NCBI GenBank assembly: GCA_965223245.1
Contig: CBDCVY010000013.1
Coordinates: 1,116,001-1,180,000, forward strand
Length of the DNA: 64,000 nucleotides
Direction: 5' to 3'
Origin: CBDCVY01 sp965223245
GTDB lineage: Bacteria > Nitrospinota > Nitrospinia > Nitrospinales > Nitrospinaceae
Of this stretch, positions 17,371 to 25,425 are shown piece by piece. Position 1 is the first letter of the stretch, and every line of letters begins with the position of its first letter. The translations under genes were made by a program, and so were the position numbers. The notes beneath the pieces are model-generated. The model was not told where the DNA came from. It was given only the letters and a program-made list of their open reading frames with translations, and ran no database searches.

Positions 17371-18294
17371 ATGTTGATTTTTATTTGCAAGCGATTGTTA
17401 CATGGAATTCCTGTTTTGCTGGCGGTGGCTACTCTCACCTTTTGTATAATGCATTGGGCTCCTGGGGGCCCCTTTGACCGTGATAAAAAACTTCCCCCGG
17501 AAATTATTGCGAATATTGAGGCGAAGTACCATTTAGATAAACCTCTTTGGCAACAATATCTGTTATACATGAAGCAGTTATTTCAAGGAGACCTGGGCCC
17601 TTCCTATAAGTATATTGGTCGTGATGTTGCAGATATCATAAAAGACACGTTTCCTGTATCGTTTTCATTAGGGGTATGTGCAGTTCTAGTAACATTGGGG
17701 CTTGGGATTCCGGCAGGTATTCTTTCTGCAGCTAAACAAAACTCTGCACTCGACCATTTTTTCATAATAGTTGCAACTTTAGGGATTTCATTCCCCAGCT
17801 TTGTCCTTGGCACGTTTCTAATTTTATTATTTTCGCATCAATGGAACTTATTACCTCCCGCATTATGGGAAGGTCCTCGCCATATGATAATGCCTGCTAT
17901 TGCTTTGGGTGCTGGGTTTGCAGGTTATATAGCCAGGCTTACTCGATCCTCAGTATTAGAAATATTGTCAGAAGATTATATTCGAACAGCCCGTGCAAAA
18001 GGTTTGAGCGATATAGTAGTTTTATTGAAACATGTTTTTTTAAATTCTCTAACTCCTATCGTATCAGTGATGGGCCCTTTGACGGCAGGTTTGATAACAG
18101 GATCTTTTGTCATTGAATTTATATTTTCAGTTCCCGGGATGGGAAACTTTTTTATTACGGCTGTAACCAATCGAGATTATCCATTAATCATGGGCGTTAC
18201 TATGCTTTATGCGGTATTGATAATTTTAGCCAATGTGATTGTGGACATCATTTATGTAAAACTCGACCCTCGGGTGAATTTAACTAATCTTTAA
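17371..18294 (+). CDS. Dipeptide/oligopeptide ABC transporter permease, DppB/OppB type
   Basis: Inner-membrane permease of 307 residues with six predicted helices. It has the DppB-type opening (CKRLLHGIPVLLAVATLTF), the periplasmic loop with HLDKPLWQQYL, and the cytoplasmic EAA loop EDYIRTARAKGLSDIVVLLK that docks the ATPase. It is 2 bp upstream of the DppC-type gene. No ATP-binding subunit or periplasmic binding protein is encoded next to the pair, so the substrate cannot be inferred beyond peptides, nickel or a similar small solute. Confidence 0.9.
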   Translation: MLIFICKRLLHGIPVLLAVATLTFCIMHWAPGGPFDRDKKLPPEIIANIEAKYHLDKPLWQQYLLYMKQLFQGDLGPSYKYIGRDVADIIKDTFPVSFSLGVCAVLVTLGLGIPAGILSAAKQNSALDHFFIIVATLGISFPSFVLGTFLILLFSHQWNLLPPALWEGPRHMIMPAIALGAGFAGYIARLTRSSVLEILSEDYIRTARAKGLSDIVVLLKHVFLNSLTPIVSVMGPLTAGLITGSFVIEFIFSVPGMGNFFITAVTNRDYPLIMGVTMLYAVLIILANVIVDIIYVKLDPRVNLTNL

Positions 18295-18296
18295 GT

Positions 18297-19127
18297 ATGC
18301 TCTCCGTATTTAATAAACTTTCTTGGCCGGCTAAATTGGGTTTGATTTTTATCTTACTTGTAATACTAAGCGCGATAATGGCTCCTTGGATTTCACCTTA
18401 TTCTTATCAGGAACAGGACACTTTAAAAACTTTATCTCCCCCCTCGGCGGCTCATTGGATGGGGACAGACCAATTGGGAAGAGATTTATTATCCCGACTG
18501 ATATTTGGAGCAAGGATTTCTCTGTTTATTGGAATAACTACAACGTTGATTGCAATGGTGATAGGAACCATTTATGGAGGAATATCAGGCTATGTGGGAG
18601 GTAAGGTTGACAATATAATGATGCGAGTAGTAGATGTTATTTTTTCGTTACCTGATTTGCTTATAATTATACTTATTACGATGGTTCTTGGACGGGGGTT
18701 ATTGGGAATTTTTTTGGCCCTAACCATAGTAAGTTGGGTGACTATAGCTAGAGTGGTTCGCGGCGAAGTTTTAAAAATAAAAGAGATGACTTATGTTGAA
18801 GCTGCCCGTGTAATTGGAGCTAGTAATTTCAGAATTTTATTTCACGAAATCCTACCTAATATTCTTGGGATTTTAATTGTTACCTTAACTTTTCGCATTC
18901 CAGTTGCAATTTTAGCCGAGTCTACTTTAAGCTTTATTGGTTTAGGTATTGCTCCACCTTTTAGTAGTTGGGGTACCTTGGCGAATGACGGATGGGCGGC
19001 AGTTAAATTCTATCCTCATATAATATTATTTCCCTCCCTGGCAATATTTTTTACAATTTTGTCTTTTAACCTACTGGGAGAGGGGATTCGAGATTACCTT
19101 GATCCCCGAAAAAGGCTGAAAACCTAA
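18297..19127 (+). CDS. Dipeptide/oligopeptide ABC transporter permease, DppC/OppC type
   Basis: Second permease of the pair, 276 residues. After the N-terminal helix comes the DppC hallmark HWMGTDQLGRDLLSRLIFGAR-like segment (residues about 53-73), further helices, the EAA loop YVEAARVIGASNFRILFHE and the conserved LSFIGLGIAPPFSSWG. The C-terminus NLLGEGIRDYLDPR is typical. It probably forms a heterodimer with the upstream permease. The 3' side is AT-rich without a clear terminator. Confidence 0.9.
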   Translation: MLSVFNKLSWPAKLGLIFILLVILSAIMAPWISPYSYQEQDTLKTLSPPSAAHWMGTDQLGRDLLSRLIFGARISLFIGITTTLIAMVIGTIYGGISGYVGGKVDNIMMRVVDVIFSLPDLLIIILITMVLGRGLLGIFLALTIVSWVTIARVVRGEVLKIKEMTYVEAARVIGASNFRILFHEILPNILGILIVTLTFRIPVAILAESTLSFIGLGIAPPFSSWGTLANDGWAAVKFYPHIILFPSLAIFFTILSFNLLGEGIRDYLDPRKRLKT

Positions 19128-19280
19128 TAAAATCAATAAATTAATTTATTTTAATTTAAATTTAAGGGGTTTTTTTTCCGGATTTAAAGGGATAAAATAA
19201 TTATTCATAGGGAAATTAAGTTTTTGGGAATGTTTATTAAATTTTCAAAAATTTATTATTTTAAATTGCACTATTTCATA

Positions 19281-19308
19281 TTGACATAACAATTTAGTGC
19301 ATTAAAAT
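19281..19308 (+). promoter_or_regulatory. Candidate sigma-70 promoter for the 19372 gene pair
   Basis: A perfect TTGACA (19281-19286), 16-bp spacer, then TAAAAT (19303-19308). The start would be near 19315. The leader contains a small potential hairpin ACCC-AAGGAAA-GGGT followed after a few bases by TTTTTT, ahead of the ATG at 19372. Strongest -35 match in the window. Confidence 0.6.
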
Positions 19309-19371
19309 TAGCGACTCTTATGTTCTTACCCAAGGAAAGGGTGGCAAATTTTTTGAAGGAATAATTTGATT

Positions 19372-19656
19372 ATGAGTGCCCTAAAATCAGATCTTATTTG
19401 CGAGATAATTCGGAAATCGCAAACCAATCTTTTAAAAAAGAAAAGCGGGGGAAATGGCGTTAATGGAGATTGCAATGAGCAATTAATTTTGCAATGGATT
19501 AAAAATAATGCCAAGAGTTATCGAGATTATTATTGTGATCAATTGAGCCATTGCTCAACAGCTGAGCTTGGTGATCTTTTGAAAGAATTACAAGATTCAA
19601 TGAAAGACTTAAATGATTTATTAATTAATGCCCCGAGTTATGAAGAAAAAGTTTAA
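19372..19656 (+). CDS. Small soluble hypothetical protein
   Basis: A 94-residue protein of unknown function, no membrane segment or signal peptide. It is helical and rich in Lys, Asn, Leu and Asp, with two close cysteines (YYCDQLSHC) in the middle and an amphipathic helix LGDLLKELQDSMKDLNDLL near the C-terminus. ATG 19372 is preferred to the in-frame TTG 19366; GAAGGAAT lies upstream. A strong promoter at 19281 and tight spacing to the next gene (5 bp) support it as real and co-transcribed with the DUF1566 protein. Confidence 0.6.
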   Translation: MSALKSDLICEIIRKSQTNLLKKKSGGNGVNGDCNEQLILQWIKNNAKSYRDYYCDQLSHCSTAELGDLLKELQDSMKDLNDLLINAPSYEEKV

Positions 19657-19661
19657 TCAAA

Positions 19662-20291
19662 ATGGAAGATAATAAACCTAAAACAGAATCTCCATCCGGA
19701 GCAACACCGGCAGAAAAGCCCAAGGTTCCACCAAAGCCTGGCGCGAAACCTGTACCGAAAGCAGCCCCAAAAGCTGCAGCGAAACCCAAAGTTGAAAAGA
19801 AACCTTTAATTGATAATGGAGATGGAACTATTACAGATCCTAATTCAGGTTTAATGTGGAAACAAAGTGATGCTTGGTTGGATATGCATAAATTTTATAC
19901 ATGGGATGATCACACCGGGTATGTTGAAAAATTCAATAAAGAAAAATTCGCTGGCTATGAAGATTGGAGAATTCCGAGTAAGGCAGAGGCGATGACTTTA
20001 TTTGATAAAACTTTAGAAAACCTGGATAAAAATGGTACTAAGTTTCCTTTAGACCCCATCTTTTCCATTGGAGGAGCTTCTACCACATGGATTAGTGAAT
20101 GCACACCTGAGAAGGTAGTTCGTTTTGATTATAAAATTGGAAATGATTTTGCCTATCCTCCTACAGAGATTTGGTCCTCTATTAGATTGGTCAGAAAACC
20201 CGAGGTTCCTGAAGAAAAAGAAAAATCTGAAACCGAGGGAAGTACAGCCGAGCCGAGTAAACCCGCAAATCCAGTTGTAAAGCCTACCTAG
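19662..20291 (+). CDS. DUF1566 (Lcl C-terminal-like) domain protein with Pro/Ala/Lys-rich N-terminus
   Basis: A 209-residue protein. Residues 1-45 are low complexity (KPKVPPKPGAKPVPK, repeated Ala/Pro/Lys). Residues about 50-185 form a DUF1566/Lcl-C domain recognised by DNGDGTITDPNSGLMW, YEDWRIPSKAEAMTLFD, a Trp-containing strand TTWISEC and a final SSIRLVRK. Such domains resemble sugar-binding or C-type-lectin-like folds and are usually secreted, but no signal peptide is present here, so the location is uncertain. The C-terminus is again Pro/Glu/Lys-rich. Downstream of the 19372 gene by 5 bp. Confidence 0.72.
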   Translation: MEDNKPKTESPSGATPAEKPKVPPKPGAKPVPKAAPKAAAKPKVEKKPLIDNGDGTITDPNSGLMWKQSDAWLDMHKFYTWDDHTGYVEKFNKEKFAGYEDWRIPSKAEAMTLFDKTLENLDKNGTKFPLDPIFSIGGASTTWISECTPEKVVRFDYKIGNDFAYPPTEIWSSIRLVRKPEVPEEKEKSETEGSTAEPSKPANPVVKPT

Positions 20292-20335
20292 GGTTTAAAT
20301 GCGTTTGCCCCAATAAATTTGTATTTTTTCTTCTC

Positions 20336-20626
20336 TCAAGGTTTTTTTTTCACCCATTCCTGCATTACCTGTGCAGTGAGGCCTGGATTTTTAAGAGCAT
20401 ATTTTTTTACCGCTAACCTCATGGCCTGCATCTTAGGGTCACCTAGCGGTATGTTACTTTTAGGAGGGGCTTTAGAGCCTGGAATTAGTTTTTTTCTTCG
20501 GTTAGGTATTGAGGTTTGCGAGGTGGGTTGTGGAGCACGAGGAATTGAATTAAATGAAACGAATAATAAAATACCTGCGAGAATAGTAATTATTGAAAGA
20601 AATCCTAGTAGCAATGAAAACTTCAT
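20336..20626 (-). CDS. Small membrane-anchored hypothetical protein
   Basis: A 96-residue protein with one N-terminal membrane helix (residues about 4-25, LLLGFLSIITILAGILLFVSF), a Pro/Lys-rich linker and a C-terminal amphipathic helix with MQAMRLAVKKYALKNP and QVMQEWVKKKP. The last segment faintly resembles the C-terminal FliG-binding tail of flagellar FliF, but no flagellar genes are nearby, so no function is assigned. It follows the DnaJ-domain gene on the same strand, 14 bp away. Confidence 0.55.
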   Translation of the reverse strand: MKFSLLLGFLSIITILAGILLFVSFNSIPRAPQPTSQTSIPNRRKKLIPGSKAPPKSNIPLGDPKMQAMRLAVKKYALKNPGLTAQVMQEWVKKKP

Positions 20627-20640
20627 GATTTCTTATCGTA

Positions 20641-21576
20641 TTATTGGTCAGAAATATGAAACTTTACTATAAAATCTCCTCTTTTTTTCCCCCAGGGGTC
20701 CGTGGAGCCCGCTCCCGGAATTCGATATTCTTCTCCTGTAAGGGTACCTTCTTCTACAGATATAGTTTGGATGGTGTCTAATGTTTCAACTTTCAGTGGT
20801 CCACCTTTGCTAGCCAATTCAGGTGAAATTGAAACTTCTGCGTAGATATCTTTCTTTAATTTTTTAAAGTGGGGGTGTACCTGAATATCAATTTTCAGCA
20901 TTAAATCCCCTGGAGGGCCTCCGTTTCGGCCTGCACCACCTTCATTTGGAATGCGTAAAGTATATTGATCTGCAATTCCTGATGGAATGTCTACTTTTAA
21001 TGAGACCTGTTTGACAACGCGTTGAGAACCATTGCAAATAGGGCACTCGTCATCTTCTTCATTTTTTCCGGTTCCATCACAGCTTTCACAAATAATCTGT
21101 TTTTCATAATGGAACGGCATTTCGCCCCCTAAAGCTGCGGTGACAAATGGAACTTCAATAAAAAACTGTAGGTCAAATCCTCGAGTGGGCCAATCGGGAT
21201 CGATTTGAACTTCCTCTTCAAAACCTGTATTGGAAAAAGGGTCTTGCTGGTTACCTCTGGGCTCCTGACGCTGGTATTTATAGCCAAAATCGAAATCGCT
21301 TGCTTGTTGTTGGGAGTAAGGTCGAGAATGTGATTGAGCCGCACGTTGCGTCTGAACTCGTATTCGGTCATATTGCTTTCTTTTTTTGGAATCGCTTAAA
21401 ACAGAATAAGCTTCCGATATTAATTTGAAATTTTCTTCGGCTTTTTTACTTCCCTTATTTGTGTCGGGGTGGTGTTTTTTAGCTAATTCCCGATAACGTT
21501 TTTTTATTTCTTTAGGTTTTGAATGAGGAGCGATACCTAAAATTTTGTAATAGTTTTTTTCAGCAGAAATTTGCAT
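20641..21576 (-). CDS. DnaJ-domain co-chaperone with a single zinc site
   Basis: A 311-residue Hsp40. The J-domain spans residues 8-70 with the essential KHHPDT loop for DnaK stimulation. A linker rich in Gln, Arg, Ser and Tyr follows (about 75-125). The substrate-binding part has only two of the usual four CxxCxG repeats: CESCDGTG and CPICNGSQ, enough for one zinc ion. The C-terminal domains are normal (VDIPSGIADQYTLRIPNEG, GDLMLKIDIQVHPHF, RGDFIVKF). It is therefore intermediate between canonical DnaJ and zinc-free CbpA. No dnaK or grpE adjoins it. Confidence 0.88.
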   Translation of the reverse strand: MQISAEKNYYKILGIAPHSKPKEIKKRYRELAKKHHPDTNKGSKKAEENFKLISEAYSVLSDSKKRKQYDRIRVQTQRAAQSHSRPYSQQQASDFDFGYKYQRQEPRGNQQDPFSNTGFEEEVQIDPDWPTRGFDLQFFIEVPFVTAALGGEMPFHYEKQIICESCDGTGKNEEDDECPICNGSQRVVKQVSLKVDIPSGIADQYTLRIPNEGGAGRNGGPPGDLMLKIDIQVHPHFKKLKKDIYAEVSISPELASKGGPLKVETLDTIQTISVEEGTLTGEEYRIPGAGSTDPWGKKRGDFIVKFHISDQ

Positions 21577-21619
21577 TCAAAAAGGGACCCAGAAAGAATA
21601 AAGATTTTTTATTCTATCT

Positions 21620-22390
21620 TTAACTTGAATAGAGTTCAACTGAAGGAGTTGCAAAAGGTTGTGGGGACAAGTGTTTCGGCTCTTTGATTGTTTTCGGAAG
21701 AGGAGTTTCTGTTAAAAAGGCAAATAGTAAATCCCGTTGAGACTTCGATTTGTGAGGACAAAATTGATTTCGAATTTTGATCATTAAAGTTTCGCTGTCC
21801 ATTTTAGAATTTCTTTTGGTGGGCCAAAGAAGAATTTTTTCTGAACTTAATTTTTCCACCCGTGCAAAATTGGAGGGTTTAAAAATATGGTGGCTAAAAG
21901 CACCTTTGAATTCAAGAAAATTATTTTTTCGATTTATATATCCAATGTCTAACTGGTTGGGAGTAAAACCAAAAATATTGCCCGGTTTCAACCCATATAT
22001 TGCAACAAAATTTGAGTTTTCATTTGTCGTGACATTTGCAAATCTTTTATTGTAAATAGAACGAAACCAAATATTTGAGAAATCCAACCATCGGAAAGCA
22101 ATTGCGCCAATAAAAATTATGTTAAATAAAAAAGTATATGGATTTTTTGTTATTAGAAAGTAAACGCAAAACGCAATAACTAAACCAAAGAACACGCTTC
22201 CAACCAGGTTAAAAGAAACCGTTTTTAGATAAATACCTAATATTTTTTTTCCAAGGAGAGGTTGTTTTTTTTGTAAATGATAGCGTCTTTGCAAATAGAG
22301 AGTGGTTGCCACTGCTAAAGAAAAAGACAGCATGGTTATGGGGAAATTAAAAAATGCAATTAGATAAGCTACCAACATTAATTCCGTCAT
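21620..22390 (-). CDS. Hypothetical membrane protein
   Basis: A 256-residue protein without a recognised family. Three predicted membrane helices lie in the first half (about 5-30, 54-80 and 84-102), with Arg/Gln/Lys-rich cytoplasmic loops (RRYHLQKKQ). The second half is soluble and basic, with possible beta-strand segments (IYGLKPGNIFGFTPNQLDI, NNFLEFKGAF) and a short Pro-rich end. It is co-directional with the DnaJ gene, 43 bp upstream of it. Function unknown. Confidence 0.6.
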   Translation of the reverse strand: MTELMLVAYLIAFFNFPITMLSFSLAVATTLYLQRRYHLQKKQPLLGKKILGIYLKTVSFNLVGSVFFGLVIAFCVYFLITKNPYTFLFNIIFIGAIAFRWLDFSNIWFRSIYNKRFANVTTNENSNFVAIYGLKPGNIFGFTPNQLDIGYINRKNNFLEFKGAFSHHIFKPSNFARVEKLSSEKILLWPTKRNSKMDSETLMIKIRNQFCPHKSKSQRDLLFAFLTETPLPKTIKEPKHLSPQPFATPSVELYSS

Positions 22391-22765
22391 GTAATATTCT
22401 TGATCCCTAAAAATTGATTAAGTTGAATGAAAAAAAATCCAACACAAAATAAAAATTAATCTGCCCTAGCATTACTTTTATAAGAAATAAAAGCAGTTTG
22501 GTCAAGAAGAAAAAGGCCCTAAATGCTTATAAATAAAGGGATTTTTGTGAACGTTGAAAGTAACTGTTATGTGGAAAAAAGGATCTTTCAAATTAGAAAA
22601 AATATTTAATTTTAGAAAGCGTCACGTTATATAATCGAATTGGACTGAATATTCCCGGATTTGAATTAGTGGGTAAGGAAGAGATAGTTCTAATAATTGT
22701 CAATATTTTTCCTTGAAAAAAAATGTAAATCTAAATAGATTCCGATTATTTCTAAGAGAATTAAA
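22391..22765. other. 375-bp divergent intergenic region
   Basis: Separates the hypothetical membrane protein (-) and the Slp lipoprotein (+). No RNA gene or ORF of credible size is visible. A possible promoter for the + gene is TTGAAA (22713-22718), 17 bp, TAGATT (22736-22741), only a moderate match. Confidence 0.45.
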
Positions 22766-23314
22766 ATGAAAAAATATTTACGAAATATCTTATTTTTGAC
22801 CCTAATATTTCTGATTGGGTGTATGCACCCTATATCAAAGACCCTCCGTGACCAAGCAGATCCTGAATTAACTTTTGGACAAATTAGTAATGATGTCGAT
22901 GCTAATATTGGAAAAAAAGTTGTATGGGGAGGAACTATTGTTGAAACCCGAAACTTGGAAAGTGGGACTGAAGTGGAAGTGGTGCAGCGAAAATTAGATT
23001 CATTTGGTTACCCTGAATCTGGAGACCAAACTGCGGGGAGGTTTATTTTTAAATATCGTGAATACCTTGAACCAGAAATTTATTCTAATGAGAGGTTCGT
23101 CACTGGAGCTGGGACGGTTATAGGAACAAAATCTGGAAAAGTTGGTGAGAAAAATTACCAGTTTCCTGTGGTAGAGGTTGAAGAATTACATTTGTGGGAA
23201 AAACGATATCCTGACCGTGGTTATCCATATTCAAATTGGGGATTTTTTTGGGGATATCCGGGGTATTACGGTCCATTTTATGGTCGCTTTGGTAGGAGCT
23301 ATTACTTTTGGTAA
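22766..23314 (+). CDS. Slp-family outer-membrane lipoprotein
   Basis: A 182-residue lipoprotein. The signal peptide ends in a lipobox LIGC with Cys19. The Slp domain is recognised by DPELTFGQISNDVDANIGK, VVWGGTIVETRN, TEVEVVQRKLDSFGYP and GRFIFKYREYLEP. Slp proteins are starvation-inducible lipoproteins of the outer membrane; molecular role unclear. The last 35 residues are very rich in Tyr, Gly, Trp and Phe (GYPGYYGPFYGRFGRSYYFW), an extension not present in E. coli Slp. It is monocistronic between divergent or convergent neighbours. Confidence 0.85.
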   Translation: MKKYLRNILFLTLIFLIGCMHPISKTLRDQADPELTFGQISNDVDANIGKKVVWGGTIVETRNLESGTEVEVVQRKLDSFGYPESGDQTAGRFIFKYREYLEPEIYSNERFVTGAGTVIGTKSGKVGEKNYQFPVVEVEELHLWEKRYPDRGYPYSNWGFFWGYPGYYGPFYGRFGRSYYFW

Positions 23315-23460
23315 TAGGTTAATGGGGAAGAGAATAAAGTTTTGATTAAAATACTATTTGCAAACTAAAAAGTATTGTTTTGTGATTTTCTAATATTTGA
23401 TTCTAAGCTATCTCTATGGAGAAAAATATGAAAATGCTTATTTCCTCCTTTTTATAATTT

Positions 23461-23478
23461 CTTAAAATCACTTTTAAG
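23461..23478. terminator. Weak AT-rich hairpin between slp-like gene and birA
   Basis: CTTAAAA-TCAC-TTTTAAG (7-bp stem, 4-nt loop) lies between two convergent genes and is followed on the + strand by T-rich sequence. It could serve either strand. A second imperfect hairpin (AATACT 23350-23355 with AGTATT 23371-23376) precedes it. Confidence 0.3.
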
Positions 23479-23543
23479 CATATTTTATGTTTTTCTGTAA
23501 ACTGAAAAAAATAAATAATGTTTTTTTGATAAGAAATAAATAA

Positions 23544-24326
23544 TTATTTAAAGCTGACCTCACCACTTTCGAAATGTAAGATTTCACCTGTATCTGTTAA
23601 TAGGATCAGATTTCCTTTATCATCTATGTTTTTGACGGTTCCTGTAAACTTGTTTTGACCTTGGGTAAGCGTTACTTGTTTGCCAAACATATCTGAATTT
23701 TCTCTCCATAATTGTAGAATAAAACTCTCGCCAAATTCAGTTAACTTTTTGTACTGATTTTCCAATTGATCAAGAAGAGATAATAAAAAACGATTGAGTT
23801 GGACTTGATTTCCATTTTCAATAAATAGGGATGTTGCTGTTTTGTTTAATGGTGGAGGAAAATGTGTATTGTTTAAATTAACCCCAACCCCGACAATTAT
23901 TGCTTTATAGTTGGAATGGGAAATATTCTCAGTAAGTATTCCGGCTACTTTTTTATTATTGATTAAGACATCATTTGGCCATTTAAGGCTGCCGGCAATA
24001 TTACTAAATTTGTTAATGGTCTCTATGACAGCTATTCCGGCCATTAAAGTAATTATGGGAAGATTTTTTATCTTGGTTGGATGATAAATTAAAATGGAGC
24101 AATAAATTCCGGATCCTCTTTCAGAATGCCAGGTACGATTAAACCGCCCCTTTCCTTGGGTTTGGGCTTGAGCTACTATTACAGTGCCATTAGGCGTATC
24201 ATTGGTTATTAACTTTTTTAAAACTTCATTTGTGGAATCCACCAAATCATAACTAATAATATTTGACCCTACTAACTGGCCTGGAAGGGAATTGGGAAGC
24301 TTTAGATGATTTTTGTAATAAGACAT
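23544..24326 (-). CDS. birA: Biotin--[acetyl-CoA-carboxylase] ligase, group I (no DNA-binding domain)
   Basis: Attaches biotin to the biotin carboxyl carrier protein via biotinyl-AMP. About 260 residues from the ATG at 24326; a TTG at 24386 would add 20 hydrophobic residues with no ribosome binding site, so I reject it. Motifs: DLVDSTNEVLK (substrate loop), QTQGKGRFNRTW (equivalent of the GRGRRG biotin/AMP loop), SGIYCSIL, LKWPNDVLINNKKVAGIL, and a C-terminal SH3-like domain (GTVKNIDDKGNLIL). There is no N-terminal winged helix, so it is not a transcriptional repressor. Divergent from the DUF2062 gene. Confidence 0.93.
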   Translation of the reverse strand: MSYYKNHLKLPNSLPGQLVGSNIISYDLVDSTNEVLKKLITNDTPNGTVIVAQAQTQGKGRFNRTWHSERGSGIYCSILIYHPTKIKNLPIITLMAGIAVIETINKFSNIAGSLKWPNDVLINNKKVAGILTENISHSNYKAIIVGVGVNLNNTHFPPPLNKTATSLFIENGNQVQLNRFLLSLLDQLENQYKKLTEFGESFILQLWRENSDMFGKQVTLTQGQNKFTGTVKNIDDKGNLILLTDTGEILHFESGEVSFK

Positions 24327-24405
24327 AAGAGAAATTAGGAAAATTCCGTTATAATCTAAAGACAATATAATTTTATTCAAAAACAACAGTTAAAAAACAA
24401 TATTT

Positions 24406-24927
24406 ATGGAATCTTTCAAGCGCGCCTGCCGATATTTCTACTATAGATTTATACGCTTGCAAGCTAGTCCAGAGAATTTAGCCCGGGGAGTCGCATTGGG
24501 ACTTTTTATAAGTACCACGCCAACCATGGGCTTTCAAACGTTTATTGCTTTGCTTTTTGCGGCTATGTTGCGGTGCAGTAAAATATGTGCTGTTGTGGCT
24601 GCCCAATTTACCAACGCAATTACGGCTCCCTTTATATATGCTGGAACATATTATTTGGGTGCTAAAATATTAGACGAATCCCTTCCGGAAAACCAACTGG
24701 GTAATTTTTCACTTCAGACTTTGTGGGATATGGGACCTTCTGTTTTTAATTCCCTTTGGGTAGGCGGTTTAATCGTAGGGACCATATTAGCCATAATAGG
24801 ATATTTTGTAGTATTGGGAATTGATGTTAAGGCCCATAGGCAAATTATTCGAGCCAGATACCAGGCAAAAAGGCAAATGGAGCGAATAAAGCGAAAAAAT
24901 GCCCCCGCCCTTGAAAAAATTGATTGA
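24406..24927 (+). CDS. DUF2062 integral membrane protein
   Basis: A 173-residue inner-membrane protein. DUF2062 is recognised by the basic N-terminus (YYRFIRLQASPENLARGVALG), GLFISTTPTMGFQTF and the Asn/Thr-rich second helix FTNAITAPFIYAGTYYLG. Three to four predicted membrane helices; the C-terminal 30 residues are positively charged and cytoplasmic. Function is not established; DUF2062 members often adjoin lipid or glycosyl transferase genes, which is not the case here. Confidence 0.85.
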   Translation: MESFKRACRYFYYRFIRLQASPENLARGVALGLFISTTPTMGFQTFIALLFAAMLRCSKICAVVAAQFTNAITAPFIYAGTYYLGAKILDESLPENQLGNFSLQTLWDMGPSVFNSLWVGGLIVGTILAIIGYFVVLGIDVKAHRQIIRARYQAKRQMERIKRKNAPALEKID

Positions 24928-25006
24928 ATTGTTTGAGAAATATTGATAAAAAGCAGATTCCCGATTGGGAGGAGCCTAGGTTTGTCGAACAATGAGGAGA
25001 TTTTTA

Positions 25007-25177
25007 ATGAAAAAGTTGTTGATCTTAATAGCATTAGCAATGTTTACCTTGAGCAATGTTGGGTGTGGAGATATTTCAGGGGAATGCGCTCACGGGGTTT
25101 GTAAAGAAAGTTATTACAAAGAAAAGGGTTCACCTGATAACCCTGCGCCTGCCGAGGGTGAAACAGCCAAAGAATAG
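25007..25177 (+). CDS. Small lipoprotein
   Basis: A 56-residue lipoprotein: signal peptide MKKLLILIALAMFTLS with lipobox NVGC (Cys20) and a 36-residue mature part with two further cysteines (GECAHGVCKE), then an acidic/Pro tail. An in-frame ATG at 24992 exists, but GAGGAGA at 24994-25000 is the Shine-Dalgarno of the ATG at 25007, which gives the standard signal peptide. An intrinsic terminator follows at 25285. Function unknown. Confidence 0.7.
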   Translation: MKKLLILIALAMFTLSNVGCGDISGECAHGVCKESYYKEKGSPDNPAPAEGETAKE

Positions 25178-25284
25178 TTTAATTTTTGCTCGTTACTGAT
25201 CCCAAGTCGATTGATTGGTAAAGGGAAAAAATCATCGGCCCTAAAAATTATTTTTGAAAATGAAATAGGTAATGTTCATTGAAA

Positions 25285-25316
25285 AACCTGCACGGAAAAG
25301 GTGCGGGTTTTTTTTT
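25285..25316 (+). terminator. Intrinsic terminator
   Basis: AACCTGCAC, loop GGAAAAG, GTGCGGGTT followed by a run of nine T residues in all: a 9-bp stem with one G-T pair. It ends transcription of the small lipoprotein gene, about 110 bp after its stop. The best terminator in the window. Confidence 0.85.
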
Positions 25317-25347
25317 GAAATTCAATTGATGTTGGTATTTATTTTTT

Positions 25348-25376
25348 AACAGCCGAGGCTGTTGGAATGCTACAAT
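25348..25376 (+). promoter_or_regulatory. Palindromic operator overlapping an extended -10 promoter
   Basis: A perfect inverted repeat AACAGCC-GA-GGCTGTT (25348-25363) sits where the -35 element should be. It is followed by TGC-TACAAT (25368-25376), an extended -10. No TTGACA-like -35 exists, so the palindrome could bind an activator or repressor. A start near 25383 gives a 43-nt leader to the TPR gene at 25426. The binding protein is unknown. Confidence 0.5.
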
Positions 25377-25425
25377 ATGCCCAATCCATGGAATAAACCC
25401 TATAAATATTTTATTAAAAGGAACT

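Noticed and set aside
20336..20626. FliF or other flagellar assignment for the 96-residue protein
   Set aside because: Only a faint similarity of the C-terminal helix to the FliG-binding tail of FliF, and no flagellar genes nearby.
20319..20672. 117-codon + strand ORF opposite the small membrane protein gene
   Set aside because: It covers the antisense of the 96-residue gene and its junction with the dnaJ-like gene; the composition is unlike a real protein.
23427..23457. Tiny ORF after GGAG in the slp-birA gap (ATGAAAATG...)
   Set aside because: Only about 9 codons, with no conservation evidence and an AT-rich context; the apparent ribosome site is probably chance.
24327..24386. TTG start at 24386 extending birA by 20 residues
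   Set aside because: The extra residues are hydrophobic, atypical for group I BirA, and no ribosome site precedes the TTG.
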